A DNA stretch of 64,000 nt from the NCBI RefSeq assembly GCF_003086295.3, contig NC_092052.1, positions 28,805,427-28,869,426 on the forward strand, read 5' to 3'. This document shows, one piece after another, positions 1-11,569 of this stretch; positions within the stretch are counted from its first letter, which is position 1, and the number at the start of each line of letters is the position of its first letter. The DNA comes from Arachis hypogaea (Eukaryota; Streptophyta; Magnoliopsida; Fabales; Fabaceae). A program made the position numbers and the translations under genes. The notes below the pieces were generated by a model, which was not told the origin of the DNA, ran no database searches, and worked only from the letters and a program-made list of their open reading frames with translations.

Positions 1-931
1 GCGCCATCCCTATTTCCCTTGTTTGGGATGGACCAAAGCTTCCTCTACTCCCAAAACACAAAAACACAACAGAACAATCTGGCTGCAGATCAAGCCATTT
101 CATAATCTTTTCATGGAGATTTTGATCTAAATTCGGGTTTTGCTGTCCTTTGAGATTAATCAAAGGACCAACAGCAAAAATAGGAGGATTTCTTTTTCTT
201 CCTCCATCTGATAATAATGCATCAATAGCATAATTCTCCAACTCTGAAAAAGTATTAACAATAATTCCTTTGGTGTCTCTGAACCTCTGAGCACACTTAT
301 AATACCCAACAAATCCACCATCACTATTAAAAGAGGCATCAGGTAAAACCCTAGAAGGAGCTGGAATTGAAATACCTTGAATCAACAAATCAGGATCAGA
401 ATAACTGAAAAAATCATCAATTTGACGTTCAAGAATGGAAAACATATACCCTAAGAACCCAGCATTTGAAGTCATGTAGATATAAGAAGGTATGCCAAGT
501 TCAATTCCCACATCAACCATTGAAACACAGAAGAAATCAAGAACCAAAGCAAAGAGTGGCTTTGATTCATCAGAGTGGGAAGAATATGAAGAGAGAATAG
601 TTTGGATTGCTGACTTGACGTGGGGTATGAGGGAGGCGATGAAGGTCAAGACGTAGAGTTCACGCGCCTTGAGTAGGAGTTGCTGTGATGATGGAGGTTC
701 TGGAGTTTCAGGGAGAGGAATGAGTTGGATTTGAGGGTGTGAAGAGGTGAGTGAAGGTGGCGAGGGAGAAAATGGGAATTTACTAGTGAAAACGGTTATG
801 GAAATGTTGTTGAAACGGTTGACAAGGAGGTTGGCGAATTCGAGGATAGAAGGTAAGTGGCCAGCACCAGGAATAGGAATGAACATAAGATGTGCCATCT
901 TCCTCTTCTTCATCTTGCTGTCCTCTGCCAT
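1..931 (-). CDS. UGT71-type UDP-glycosyltransferase, 5' part (runs off window)
   Basis: Open for 310 codons on the minus strand from ATG at 931-929 to the window edge. It is a family-1 plant glycosyltransferase, which transfers sugar from a UDP-sugar to small molecules such as flavonoids or other phenolics in the cytosol. Visible: the N-terminal acceptor domain with PGAGHL (catalytic His about residue 25), LVLDFF with the partner Asp about residue 132, the family signature GIIVNTFSELE, then VGPLI, and the linker into the C-terminal domain VVFLCFGSRGSFGPSQ. The C-terminal half with the PSPG sugar-donor box lies outside the window. A second in-frame Met at codon 12 (MAHLMFIP) is an alternative start. 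No stops or frameshifts are seen, so this copy may be functional. A Mutator-like element sits about 140 bp upstream. The closest sequence in the window is the pseudogene at 11570-45563. UGT71 is my family guess; the substrate cannot be read. Confidence 0.93.
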   Translation of the reverse strand, partial: MAEDSKMKKRKMAHLMFIPIPGAGHLPSILEFANLLVNRFNNISITVFTSKFPFSPSPPSLTSSHPQIQLIPLPETPEPPSSQQLLLKARELYVLTFIASLIPHVKSAIQTILSSYSSHSDESKPLFALVLDFFCVSMVDVGIELGIPSYIYMTSNAGFLGYMFSILERQIDDFFSYSDPDLLIQGISIPAPSRVLPDASFNSDGGFVGYYKCAQRFRDTKGIIVNTFSELENYAIDALLSDGGRKRNPPIFAVGPLINLKGQQNPNLDQNLHEKIMKWLDLQPDCSVVFLCFGSRGSFGPSQTREIGMA

Positions 932-1068
932 TTCTTTCTTTTCTTTTTCTTCTGTTTTTTTTAACCAATTCTTTCTTAAAGAGAAAAAGAGGGGCAGGGG
1001 TTCTATTGGATCATTCTCTATGATCTACAATACAAGTGTTTGTGTGAAAAGAAAGAAGAGTAGGATAG

Positions 1069-1350
1069 GGATTTTTTTAAAATAAATAAATAAATAAATA
1101 TGTTATTTATTAAAATATATAATTGATAGTATTTTTATGAAAATTTATCATATCTCTCATTTCGTTTACACAAATAAGAATATATGTATTTTATCTATAC
1201 TGTACATGAGATAAGGCACGAAATGGGAGACGTGCATATTTCATTTACAGTATAAATAAGGTATGTATATTCTTATCTCGTTTACACTGTAAACGAGATA
1301 CATGAAGATTTATGACGTTTATAGTGTAAACGAGATACGTTCTGATAAAT
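1069..1350 (+). repeat. MULE left terminal inverted repeat
   Basis: AT-rich end followed by motifs such as TCGTTTACA and GTAAACGAGATA. It pairs with the inverse of 4822-5123. The inner limit is approximate because the arms contain short internal repeats. Confidence 0.75.
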
Positions 1351-1443
1351 TTTCAGCAGTTATAAAAGGATATGCAATCTTTTGTATTCTCCACAAATAT
1401 TTCACTTATTCTCTTCTGTTTTTCTTCCAAAAAATAAGCCGAA

Positions 1444-2783
1444 ATGTCTACTAGTAGTGGATATGTGGTTGTAAGTCTGTATCCCAATTGTCATATGAGA
1501 AACAGTTATACTAGGGTGATATTTGAGTATGAAAATCTCATTCTGTTGCGCACCCAGCAAGTAAGTTCTTTGTCTGAGCTGAAGAGTCTGATATTGAGTA
1601 GCATTTGTGGTAGCGAAAAAAGAGATCGGAAGGGTGGGGTATATGTTGCTAGTACTGATGAAAAATGGAGTTTTCCGGTTTCGTCTGTTTTGTCTCCATG
1701 GCGACAAGCATGTGCGCCTCATATTTGACATCCATGAGAGAATCATGGCAGAACGAGCTTTCTGTAGAGGTAGGTGATGTTGGTGGCGGTGGATCTGGCC
1801 ACTTGGATTTTGTGCAGGTTGACCCACCTTTCGCACCACCACCGCTACACGTTGCTAGTCTAGTGGAAGACATAGACATTGATGGTGAGGACTCCAACAA
1901 GGAGTATGTTGCAGATAGCAATGACAGTGGTTCTTCTAAAGATGATGGTGAGGAGGAGTTTGTACCAAAGATGGCGATCGATGCATCAGTTTGGTATCTT
2001 CTGCCAGCCCTTCACCAAATTTTGGCCTTATCAGTTGTACCCAGTCACTTTCATACATTGGATTTGGACGCGATGCACGAGAAACCTCTATTTTCCAACA
2101 CGGGTGAAGACGATTACAACTTAGACGGTGGTGTGGAGTTTCGGATTGGCCACAAATTCAAAAACAGAGATGTAGTAATGCAGGGTGTGAAGAATTACAG
2201 CATTCACAGAAGTGTTGAGTACCGAGTTGTGGAGTCAGATCGATTAAAGTATCATGTGCAATCCCAATGGCTAATAGTTGCTATTGAGAAGAACAAAGAG
2301 GGAATCTCGAAGATGCGCGTTATTCACTGTGACAGACGGGCTTTAATGTTTGCGGTTGAGGAGTTAGAGCCTTTCGACAGTTGGTTGAAAGGTTCGTTTC
2401 GTGTTCGGCTGATGGCGGACACATGTGACTGTGGCCTTTTCCAGTTACTCAATTTCCCATGTCGTCATGTGCTTGCTGCCTGTGCTGCCGCAAGTGTCGA
2501 ATGGTGTCCTTACGTGCATCCGGTGTACAGGTAGGAGGCTGTGTTCAAAGTATATGAGGCGGAATTCCCACTGATATTAGACGAGAAGCTTTGGCCGGAG
2601 TGGTATGAAACACGGCTGCGTCCTAATCCAGCCATGCGTAGAAAGTTTACTGACAGACCTGTTTCCACCAGGTTTCATAATGAGATAGATGAGGTTGAGC
2701 GCCAAGAAAAGAGGTGTGGTCTATGCAGGCAAACCGGGCATATCCAGAGAGGCTATCCAAACCAACCTACAAACAAGGCTTAG
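1444..2783 (+). pseudogene. MULE transposase remnant lacking its catalytic core
   Basis: The reading begins with MSTSSGYVVVSLYP at 1444 and shifts frame near 1620-1720. It then resumes in a frame that holds a MuDR-type N-terminal region (VMQGVKNYSIHRSVEYRVV), jumps at HVQSQ straight to the segment just before the SWIM zinc finger (CDCGLFQLLNFPCRH), and reaches PVYR followed by an in-frame TAG at 2532-2534. After the stop it continues in frame with FKVYEAEFP and ends in a zinc knuckle, CGLCRQTGHIQRGYP, whose last Cys is Tyr. The MULE catalytic domain expected between the N-terminal region and the SWIM finger is missing, so the protein cannot transpose. In an intact protein it would bind the terminal repeats and cut and rejoin DNA. 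Confidence 0.82.
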
Positions 2784-3103
2784 CTTAGTGTCACCACTTT
2801 GTTCGTCATTATTTGCGGTTGTTGTTTGTGTAGTTCCTTTGATTGTTCACTTTGTTTTATTTTTACTTAGCCTATTTTTTACTTGAATGTTACGTGATGT
2901 GTATTTAGTTTGGTTATTTTGTACATGAATACTGTTTTCTTTGTTTACGTCATTGATATTGTACTTGAATTCTAAAATTTAAAAATCAATACGATAACAC
3001 ATTTACATAAAATATAAATAGTGTGTCACAAACTAAATACTAGAGATAGCACAAGTTACATCAACGATGCATGCAAACTCAAATAGTGTACCAAAATGCA
3101 ACA

Positions 3104-4734
3104 CTAATAACATATGAAATAACAAAATACAACACTAATAACAACATCATCGGTGATGATTACTTGGGTAATACAGGCGATGTCCGGTGCCACATGGCAG
3201 AGGCTGTGCTTGTCGGTGAGATCTGCTAGGACGTGGGTCCGAAGGAGGCTGTAGGTGACAAGAGGAATCCTATAACTAAGGTAGTGATTGCGATGGCAGT
3301 GGATGATGAGGGATAACGTAACTGTCTGAGTAAGGCACATGGGCATACGGATGGGCTGATACTGAAGCTAACCAGGTGGATGGCACGATGGTGTCGGCAT
3401 CGGCTAGGATGCCATCATCAAGAGACCGTAGTCCACCGATGGTGGTGTTGCATATTGAGTACCGAGTTGAAGATGTGTGCTGTATGAAGAGCCAAACCTC
3501 GGTGAAATATACAGTACCCACACTGAGGTAGGCATAGGAGTAGACAAATGCTGATGTACATGCCCTATGCTCTGCTTTTTGCCCGTGCAAAATTGCTCCG
3601 CGATGCGCTGCATCATATGCTGGTCGGCAGTATGAATTTGGAATGCCTCCTCGAACTGGATGTCCCGAGGTCATGCCATCCAGGCGGAATAGTATCTCAA
3701 TCGCCCCAACCTGCCTGTGAATGTGACCCTAATAGTGGTGGTGGTGGTGGAGGTAGAGGAGGGTGGTGGTGGTGGTGAAGGCAGTGGGTCATCTTGGTTT
3801 ACTGGCATATCACTATGCTCCTCTTGTCGGTGATACTCAGCCTCCTCCTCAGACTCCACGTCCAAATGCTCCAAGTAACTGCTCTACCAACTCCTAGGTC
3901 TCAGTCTCATACCATGTGTGAAAATCGTGGAAGCACCCACCTACTGGCTGTGCGTAGCCCGAGGTGGTACGCAACGTCCTGCAGGGTGATGATGCGCTCA
4001 TCCCATGGCAGGTGAAAAGTGTGGGTCTCAGGACGCTAACGCTCCACGAATGTCGTGATTAGGGAGTTTTCAAACACGAAATCTTTGAGTGGTACCGTGT
4101 CGCCGAAGCCTGCCTCCCTGAAGTAGGAGACAATGACGTCCAGTGGTGCAAGTATGTGACTCACTCGCCTAGGGAGATGCAGGCGAGGCCTCTGATAAAA
4201 AATAAAAACCTTAATAAAAAATTTATAAAGTTATAAAGCTATCAAAGTTAACAAAAAAAAACTTCCAATAAACATTTTTTTACATAACAAATTAATTTAA
4301 CAGATAACTAAAAACATTTTACTTAATAAACTAATTTAAATAAAAGCATTGTATTAAATAATTAATAACTAAATTAATGAACAACTAGTTAATAAATTAA
4401 TTTAAATAAAGACATTTATTAATAACAAAATTAATAAACATCTACTTAACAACTTAATTTAAATAAAAATTAAATTAAATTAACATTTACTTAAATTATT
4501 TTCACTAATACCTAAAATCATACCATATCAGTTAACACCTGCTATAAATATATTCATCCACTTAACATATATTGTATACTAGTTCCATAAAAGTACTCTA
4601 AGTATAGCTATACATACATGCTCTAACATAAAAATAAAGAAAATAACACTAACCTCGAAGTCGGCTGTCCCAACAAAGTGTTATGTCGCGTTCAGTCAAT
4701 TGATGTCCGCATCATGTGCATCTGCGCGGGCCAT
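3104..4734 (-). pseudogene. Plant mobile domain (phosphatase-7-long-form-like) gene remnant inside the MULE
   Basis: Reading on the minus strand starts MARADAHDAD from ATG at 4734. The first exon (4654-4734) ends at a GTTAGTG donor, and the second begins after a CAG acceptor at 4191 with RPRLHLPRRVSH. It continues through EAGFGDTVPLKDF, FENSLI and ETHTFHLPW to ITLQDVAYHLGL, which are hallmarks of the plant mobile domain. An in-frame TGA in exon 1, a stop after FVER and several later frameshifts show that it is dead. Plant mobile domain genes are known passengers of MULEs. The 3' part (about 3104-3900) is low-complexity and degenerate, so its end is approximate. The 4192-4653 stretch is an AT-rich intron. 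Confidence 0.75.
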
Positions 4735-4821
4735 AATCGTTGAGTAATTCAATAATATGATTAGAAAATGGTAGAAGTTGGAGAAAAGTTGAAGAAATAG
4801 ATGAAATGTCTATCCAAAGAT

Positions 4822-5123
4822 ATTGTAAACGACATCTATATATAGGTCGTTTTCTCTCTTATCTCGTTTACAACATAAACGAAATAAGAATATACGTATC
4901 TTATTTACACTGTAAATGAGATAAGGATATTACATAACATGTGTATAAACATGATATGGCCACATCGTTTCGTATTTTATTTCGTTTACAGTATAAACGA
5001 GATACGTATATTCTTATTACGGCTACATTGTAAACGAGATAAGACATAAAATATTTTTTCATAAAAATGCTATAAATTGTATATTTTGATAAATAAAATA
5101 TTTTTTATTTATTTAAAAAATCC
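4822..5123 (-). repeat. MULE right terminal inverted repeat
   Basis: It carries TCGTTTACA-type motifs in both orientations and an AT-rich outermost 90 bp that mirrors 1069-1160 closely. It ends at 5123. Confidence 0.75.
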
Positions 5124-5132
5124 GTAATGTAG

Positions 5133-6049
5133 TGTGTATAATTTATTTTAAAAAATAATATAAATAAATGAGATATTCTTCAAAAATATCTCTAATTATC
5201 TATAAAAATGAATTTTTATTTTTTTATTATTTTTCTTCTTCGTTATAACTACTCTTTGTCTATTTACAAAATTTGTTGTTCTTTACTATGAGTTTTTAAA
5301 TATTTGTAGTAATTGTTTTTCTTTTAAATAAGTGAATCTGAAAAAAAAATACAATCAATTTCAAGAAGTTTTTAATACTAATATTATATATAATTTTGTG
5401 TATATTTTTTTATATATTTTTATATAAAAAATTAAAAAAAATAAAACAAATATCGTCTTTTATAGTATTAAAAAATGTAAGAAAATAAAAAAATATAAAT
5501 ATTATTTTATTTGTATTTTTTGTAATTTTGAGTTTTTCATTCAGCTTGAAGAAGTGACCTAATCTAATGTATTCACTCCATATCATTCATTTATGGACAA
5601 AAGGTCATCAAGGTAGTAGCCATGTTCACATAATTAAAGTTCAATTTGGATAATTAATTAATTTTTTTTAAAAATTAAAATATAAAAATGTATATATTTA
5701 TATAATTATTTTATTATAAAAATATTTATTTTAAAGTTTCTATAATATAATAACTTTTAGAAGAAAAAATATATATTTTAATTTTTTTATAAATACTTTA
5801 AATAATTTTTCTAAAATTCATAAATTAATTTTAAAAATTTTAATAAATAATATTATTGTAATTTTTTATAATTTAAAAATAAAAAAACTTTTGATGTTTT
5901 TCAAACGGAACTAGTCATTTACTACCTACTCTTGTATATTTATTATTGATGATTGCTATGGTGCTTAATATATTGTGTTTAAATTGCCAAAAAAGTTAAA
6001 AAATTAATATTTAATTTAAAAGTATAAATATAAATAATTTTTAAAAATT
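5133..6049. other. AT-rich intergenic stretch, no gene seen
   Basis: Very AT-rich sequence with no long ORF, no recognisable terminal repeats and no RNA gene. It separates the MULE from the LINE target site. Confidence 0.6.
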
Positions 6050-6340
6050 TAAAATTTACTACAACAACAACAAAGCCTTGTCCTACTAGATGGAGTTGGC
6101 TACATAAATCAAACGACGCCATTGAGCTCTATCATGTATTATGTCTATAGAGAGGTCGTTTACATGTAGATCTCGTTTGACCACCTCATGAATGGTTTTC
6201 TTAGGTCTTCCTTTGCCTTTCACCCCTTATCCATCTTCCATTTCATCCACCCTCATGACAGGGTGTTCGTCGGTCTTCTTTTTATATGTCTAAACCACCC
6301 GAGACCCGATTCATCCATCTTTTCCACAATAGGTGCTACT

Positions 6341-7413
6341 CTAACTCTCTCTTATATCTTCATTTCTTATTCTATCCGATTGCGTATAATCACTCATCCA
6401 TCTCAACATCTTCATCTCTGCCACACTTAGCTTATGTTCATGCTCCCCTTTGGCCATCCAACACTCTGTACCATAAAGCATAGCCGGTCTGCTAGCAATA
6501 CGATAGAATTTACCTTTAAGTTTTAAAGGCACTTTTTGTTCATATATAAAATTAGACGCACTACGCCATTTTGACCAACCTGTTTGGATCCTATGATTTA
6601 CATTCTGTTCAATCTCTCCATATCTTGTATGATGCCCCCAAGATACTTAGAATTCTTAATTTTTCGTAGGATATTTTTTCCAATCTTCACCTCTATATTA
6701 GGATTTTCCCTTCGCAGGCCGAACTTACATTCCATATATTCCATCTTGCTATGGCTTATGCGCAGACCATACACTTCTAGAGCTTCTCTCTATAAATTCA
6801 ACTTCTTATTTAGGTCTTCCCTTGATTCTTCCGTAAGGATGATATCATCGGAAAAAAGCATGCACCATGGCAGAGGCTCTTGGATTTGCTCTGTGGGTAC
6901 TTCCAAGACTAATGTTAAAAGGTATGGACTTAAGGATGATCCCTGGTGTAATCCTATGTCAATAGAAAATTTCTCTGTCACACCACCTTGAGTCTTCACA
7001 CTAGTGGTAGCCCCATCATACATGTCTTTAATTGCAGGAATATATACGATCCTGACTCTCTTCTTTTCTAAAACCTTCCATGAGACCTCCCTTGGCATCA
7101 TATCGTATGCTTTTTCCAAATCAATAAACACCATATGTAGATCCCCTTAATTACTACGACACCTCTTCATCATCCTTCTTAACAGGTATATCACTTCAGT
7201 GGTGGATCTGTCTGGCATAAAATCAAATTGGTTCTCTGTTACTTGTGTCTTTTATCTCAGCCTCCGTTTTATCACCCTTTCCCAAAACTTCATGGTATGA
7301 CTCATGAGCTTGATCCCTCTATAGTTTTGGTAATTTTGTATATCCCCCTTATTCTTGTAGATAGGTACCAAGATGCTCTTTTTCCACTCATCTGGTATCT
7401 TCTTAGACCTTAA
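6341..7413 (-). pseudogene. LINE reverse transcriptase, C-terminal part
   Basis: The minus-strand reading includes [16 protein letters not shown] (palm motif A), [13 protein letters not shown] (motif B) and [12 protein letters not shown] (motif C; the usual ADD is SDD here). Downstream come LYGTECW and MKMLRWM, which are typical of the C-terminal region of plant RTE-like LINE ORFs. Several frameshifts separate these blocks. An intact protein would copy the LINE RNA at the nicked target. The N-terminal part of the domain lies beyond the insert at about 7426-9035. Confidence 0.85.
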
Positions 7414-7425
7414 AATATCACTGAA

Positions 7426-9035
7426 GATTACAGAAGGCTTAGAGAAAGGGGGTTGAATCTATGGCTTTCTTTTGCTTTAATGGATTAAGCCTTTAATATC
7501 AAACTTTCACTTAAAATCTGTTTGAACTGTGCAACAAAAATTTTATGAGTCAATTCCATTTTGTCTCATAAATATCAGAAAATAGAACTTAAAGAGAGAG
7601 AAGAAAGTTGACATATACATGTATCCTGGTTCAGTTGTCTTGTGCAATGAAACATACATACATCCAGTCTCTGCCACAACTGGTGGAATTTTCACTATAT
7701 TCAAAGTATTACATACACCAATTTCCTAGGATTCACACAATCCCATCAGGACACACAAGTTTCTTCCTAAACTTGACTTGGTTATGCTAATACCTAACTC
7801 TTTACACTAAGTGCTTACCCAACTTAGCAAGGGGCACCACATAGGTACTTGACACAAGACCGAAAATATAACCAAAAGAAATCTGAAATCACTCTTGGCT
7901 TTTCTCTCAAGTGTTTCACTCAGCCTTTTTCCCTCTTAGGCTTTTTCTCAATTTCTCTCTTTCAGCCTTTTCCCTCTCAAAGAAAATACAAAAAGATATA
8001 CATTGAAACTGAAATACAAAACAATAAAACATGAAGGAGATTAATGCATTAATAGCCTCTGTTGCTATAAGTTGAACCAGATTCAGCTAACTCTGATTAA
8101 GTTCTTCATCTTGGCAGAATGCTTCTTTAACTTAGAAAACACTGTCCAAAATATTGAACTCTTCTCAGGGAAGCTCTTATAACAAACTTAGATTCTGGTT
8201 CTCTCTCCTTGTCCTCAAAAAACAAAATTTTTCTTTTTTGTACCTCTTCCCAAATTACTGTTTTGGATTTCTCCTAAGTCAACTTGTTGAACGTTGAGCC
8301 CTTTTTGCTTGTCATCTCACTTTCTTTATTTAACCCCCAAATTATGGGTTTCAAAGTAGGTTCTTTTGCTTAACCAAAGACCTCAGATCAGCAAAGAGAA
8401 ATGTTTCAATGGTAAATCCAAATCTGAACCCTTGAGTTTGGGCTTTGTCCCCAAAAAATAATTTAAGCCTTTGATTCACAACAGTGATTATCAGAAATCA
8501 CGTTTTCTATTTATCCCAAATTGGCATTGCAGAGATTTAAAGAAGGAGTGAAGAAAATAAACTGCATGCAAATGGAAATAAATCACCTTTATCCTCTGAC
8601 TTAGCTTAGCTTGCTTTGATTAGGGTGATTAGACATTTGTTTTTGTAATTTACCTTTCTCTTTCTTTCTTCTCTGGTGAATGAACAAGAAGGACGAAGCT
8701 CTCTCTCTCTTTCTTTCTGATTCTGATCGAAGCAAACTTGTGAACGATGGCTTTGGAAGGTTTCAACTTGGTGGAATCTTCTTGGACTTGGATTGGATTT
8801 ATTTTCCATTCAGCCCAGCTGATTTCTTTGCATTATTTCTTTGGGTTTTGAGAGTTAGAGAGCCCACCGAAAATCTTTGTTTCATTGCTCTATCTCTTTG
8901 GGCTGCTGCTATTATAATTTTGGCCTACAACATTAACCAAGGCAATCAAAACTAATTGGGTGTTTAACCCATTAAATCAATATTTGTCATCATTATTTAA
9001 GTTAGTTAATTTCTTAACTTAACAATCATTAAAAA
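7426..9035. mobile_element. Unclassified insertion inside the LINE
   Basis: LINE sequence stops near 7425 and resumes near 9036-9053. The 1.6 kb between is unrelated to the LINE. It includes a segment resembling a repeat common in legumes (AGAAAGGGGGTTGAATCTA near 7442) and a leader-like stretch near 7620-7860. No gag, polymerase or transposase is visible. The ORF at 8680-8955 does not look like a known protein. I could not find clear terminal repeats or a target duplication. A solo LTR or small non-autonomous retroelement is the best guess. Confidence 0.45.
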
Positions 9036-9052
9036 GTTCGGTTAACCAACTG

Positions 9053-9860
9053 ATGCCTTTCTCTCCAAGGCCCTTCCAAACTTCAATCGGGATATTATCG
9101 GGTCCTACTGCCCTACCATTTTTCATCCGCTTTAAAGCCTCTTTTACCTCGAAGTCTCGAATCCTTCATAGTAGTAAAAGTTTTGATCTTTTTCCCTCGT
9201 GCATAATCGACCAGGGTTCAGAAGAGTCTTCTATCTTTCATTAAATAACTCGTAGAAGTAGCTCTTCCACCTTTCATTGATCTTCTCCTCTTGAACTAAC
9301 ACCTACTTTATGTTTTATGCACTTAACTTGATCCAAATCTCTTGTTCTTCTTTCACAGTTCTTTATGATTCTATAAATACCTTTTTCCCCTTTTTTCGTG
9401 CTTAAGGAGTGGTAAAGACCCTCATATGCTCTTGTTCTTACTTCACTTACAGCTACTTTTGTTTCTTTCTTAGCCACCTTATATTTTTTTCAATTATCTG
9501 CATTGCGGCAGAAAGACCACTATTTAAATCACACCCTTTTTTCCTTTATCTTTTCTTGTACACTTGCATTCCACCACCAGGACTCCTTGTCTCTTGATCG
9601 TATCCCTCTGGATTCAACAAAACTTTCTTTTGCTATTCTTCTAATAACTTCTATCATCTCCCTCCACATCTCCTCCGTGCTTCTATTCCCATCCCACTTT
9701 GCCTCTTCTTCTACTTGTCTTAGGAAGCTTATTTGTTCTTCACCTTTCATCTACCACCACCTCGTCCTTGGGTTCTTCGTATGATGCCTTTTCTTCAACT
9801 TTTGCTCAATACAAAAATCCATGACGAGCATCCTATGTTGTGTTGTTAGACTCTTTCTCG
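9053..9860 (-). pseudogene. LINE central region between endonuclease and reverse transcriptase
   Basis: Minus-strand readings such as WWWNASVQEKIKEK and RTRAYEGLYHSLSTKKGEKGIYRI match the linker and the start of the reverse transcriptase region of plant RTE-type LINE ORFs. Frames change several times. It joins the endonuclease block to the reverse transcriptase block. Confidence 0.6.
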
Positions 9861-9869
9861 GAATAATTT

Positions 9870-10545
9870 TATAATTAATGCAAAATTTTATGCTCGACTC
9901 TCTTTAATAAGAAGAAGTCGATTTGAGAGCTTGTCATGTCGCTCTTATAGGTTATAAGATGTTCGTCTCTCTTTTTAAAATATGTATTTGCGATGAGGAG
10001 ATCAATGGTTGAGGAAAAGTCCAAAATAGTTTTACCATCGGTATTGACTACCCCAAAACCATGGTCTCCGTGAATACTTCCATACCCAGTCACTTCTCTT
10101 CCAACATGGTCGTTTAAATCTCATCCTAAGAAAATCTTATCTCTCAAAGGTATGTCTTGAACCAAACTCTCTAGATCCTCCCAAAACCTTATCTTGTGTT
10201 ACTCTTCCGAACCCACTTGCGGTGCATAGACGCTAATCACATGAAAAGTACCTCCTTCCTCCACAAATTTGATAGAGAATTAGAGATGATCCGATCTCCC
10301 ACCTTCTTGACATCCACTACGTCCTTCTTCCACTGCTTATCCACGATAATACCTACCCCATTCTTATTCTTCATATTTTCCTTATACCAAAGTTTGAATC
10401 CGAAAGTATCCAACTCCCTAGCCTTCGCACCAACCCATTTTGTTTCTTGTAGGCACATGATACTAATCTTCCTCTTTGTTATGGTATCCACCACCTCCAT
10501 GGATTTTTCTGTTAGAGTGCCTATGTTCCATGTCCCAAATCTCAA
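9870..10545 (-). pseudogene. LINE apurinic-type endonuclease region
   Basis: The minus-strand ORF at 10545-10237 reads MRFGTWNIGTLTEKS, then IMCLQETKWVG and KNGVGIIVD. This is the start of an APE-like endonuclease domain (exonuclease-endonuclease-phosphatase fold), which nicks target DNA during LINE insertion. The reading continues in other frames with YGSIHGDHGFG and LDFSSTIDLLIANTYFKKR near 9960-10090. Plant databases often call such proteins craniofacial development protein 2-like. It is broken by frameshifts. Confidence 0.82.
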
Positions 10546-10880
10546 CCTTCTGTCGCCCTGACCTTTACATTTTTCTTTGTGAAGCTAGCTTATTTACCCT
10601 CGTCCGTTCACGAAAACGCAGGAACCCTTGCTCATTTAACACTACATTCGGGCACCGATGCAGCGGCTCTTTCTCATTTGACACTATACGCGAGCCATAC
10701 AGCGCATTGTTTCCGGACAACGATATAGTTTTAGCGCAATAACGTCTTTGATCCATGTCATGAAGATTCGACTAAGTTTTTATGTTGATTGTCGAAAACC
10801 TAACACAACCCTCTTCCTTTATCTGGACTTGTGACCAGTTATGTACCGCAAGTATAACATAAGCGGAGTAAAATTTACTA

Positions 10881-11569
10881 TAAAAAATAAATTAATAAAA
10901 AATTAAATATCAACTCATAGACACTATAGAATTGACATTTATTATTTTACGTTTTGTTCGACTCCCCTTCTTACCTTACAATTGCTTGTGTGGCCATTTT
11001 CTAATTCATCTTAATAATAAAATTAAAGAGGTTTGAAATAATTGAAAGAAAAATAATAGTCTCTCAATATTTATATAGACTTATGATTTGTGCTTTTGTG
11101 CATTAATAACTGAAATTTTGAGGGTGTGTAAGTATGTGAATCATCAAAAGTTTTTTTTTTTATAACTTATTGAAACTAATTTTGTTTATAAAAAAGAAAT
11201 TTTAAGTTATTTGGTATAACCTTGAATCTTAAGAAAATTTAAACTTGAAGCCTTAGACTTTAAATAGTTTTGGATCTCAAATACACTTGAGTTTTTGAAT
11301 AATCTTAAACTTTAATAGATTTGGATACCAAACATACTTTATCTCGATAATTTACATGCACATTATCTTTGACTTTGACTATTGAACTTTTTTTATATCA
11401 ATTGCTGAGTTATTTCTGACTTCGATTGTTAAATTTTTTTAATTTTGAATGTTGAAATCATTTTAAAAAATTCTTTTCAACTCAGATCATGTGTTTCAAA
11501 TTTTTTGCACAACATAGAGAAATATTTGTACTTTGTTAAAAATAAATTTATAAAATATATAATGTTATT
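10881..11569. other. AT-rich intergenic stretch, no gene seen
   Basis: AT-rich sequence upstream of the UGT pseudogene. No protein similarity could be read and no terminal repeats were found. The 5' half of the UGT copy is absent here. Confidence 0.55.

Larger units (their letters stand above)
1069..5123. mobile_element. Mutator-like element (MULE), decayed, with long terminal inverted repeats
   Basis: The left end, from GGATTTTTTTAAAATAAATA at 1069, is matched in inverted orientation by the right end finishing ATTTAAAAAATCC at 5123. The inverted similarity continues for roughly 250-290 bp and contains several TCGTTTACA-type motifs. Flanking 9-mers are gtaggatag (1060-1068) and gtaatgtag (5124-5132), 6 of 9 identical, which fits an old 9-bp MULE target duplication. 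Inside are a transposase remnant on the plus strand and a plant-mobile-domain remnant on the minus strand, arranged convergently. The element lies in the upstream region of the UGT gene, about 140 bp from its ATG. Confidence 0.85.
6062..10868 (-). mobile_element. RTE-type LINE retrotransposon, minus strand, interrupted
   Basis: A perfect 12-bp target duplication, taaaatttacta, lies at 6050-6061 and 10869-10880. The 3' end of the element (left side) finishes in short TTG repeats, seen on the plus strand as acaacaacaac, which is typical of RTE-clade LINEs. On the minus strand an endonuclease region (about 9870-10545) is followed by a reverse transcriptase region (about 6300-9250). A 1.6-kb unrelated insert (about 7426-9035) splits it. 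Without the insert the element is about 3.2 kb, the usual length of a full RTE element. Frameshifts and stops show that it is dead. Confidence 0.88.

Noticed and set aside
1402..1921. Minus ORFs opposite the MULE transposase
   Set aside because: Shadows of the plus-strand transposase reading; no similarity of their own.
3548..4015. Plus ORFs across the plant mobile domain remnant
   Set aside because: Antisense to the recognised minus-strand reading and low-complexity (GGTGGT runs).
8606..8955. ORFs inside the insertion in the LINE
   Set aside because: Short, overlapping on both strands, no recognisable motif; kept only as part of the unclassified insertion.
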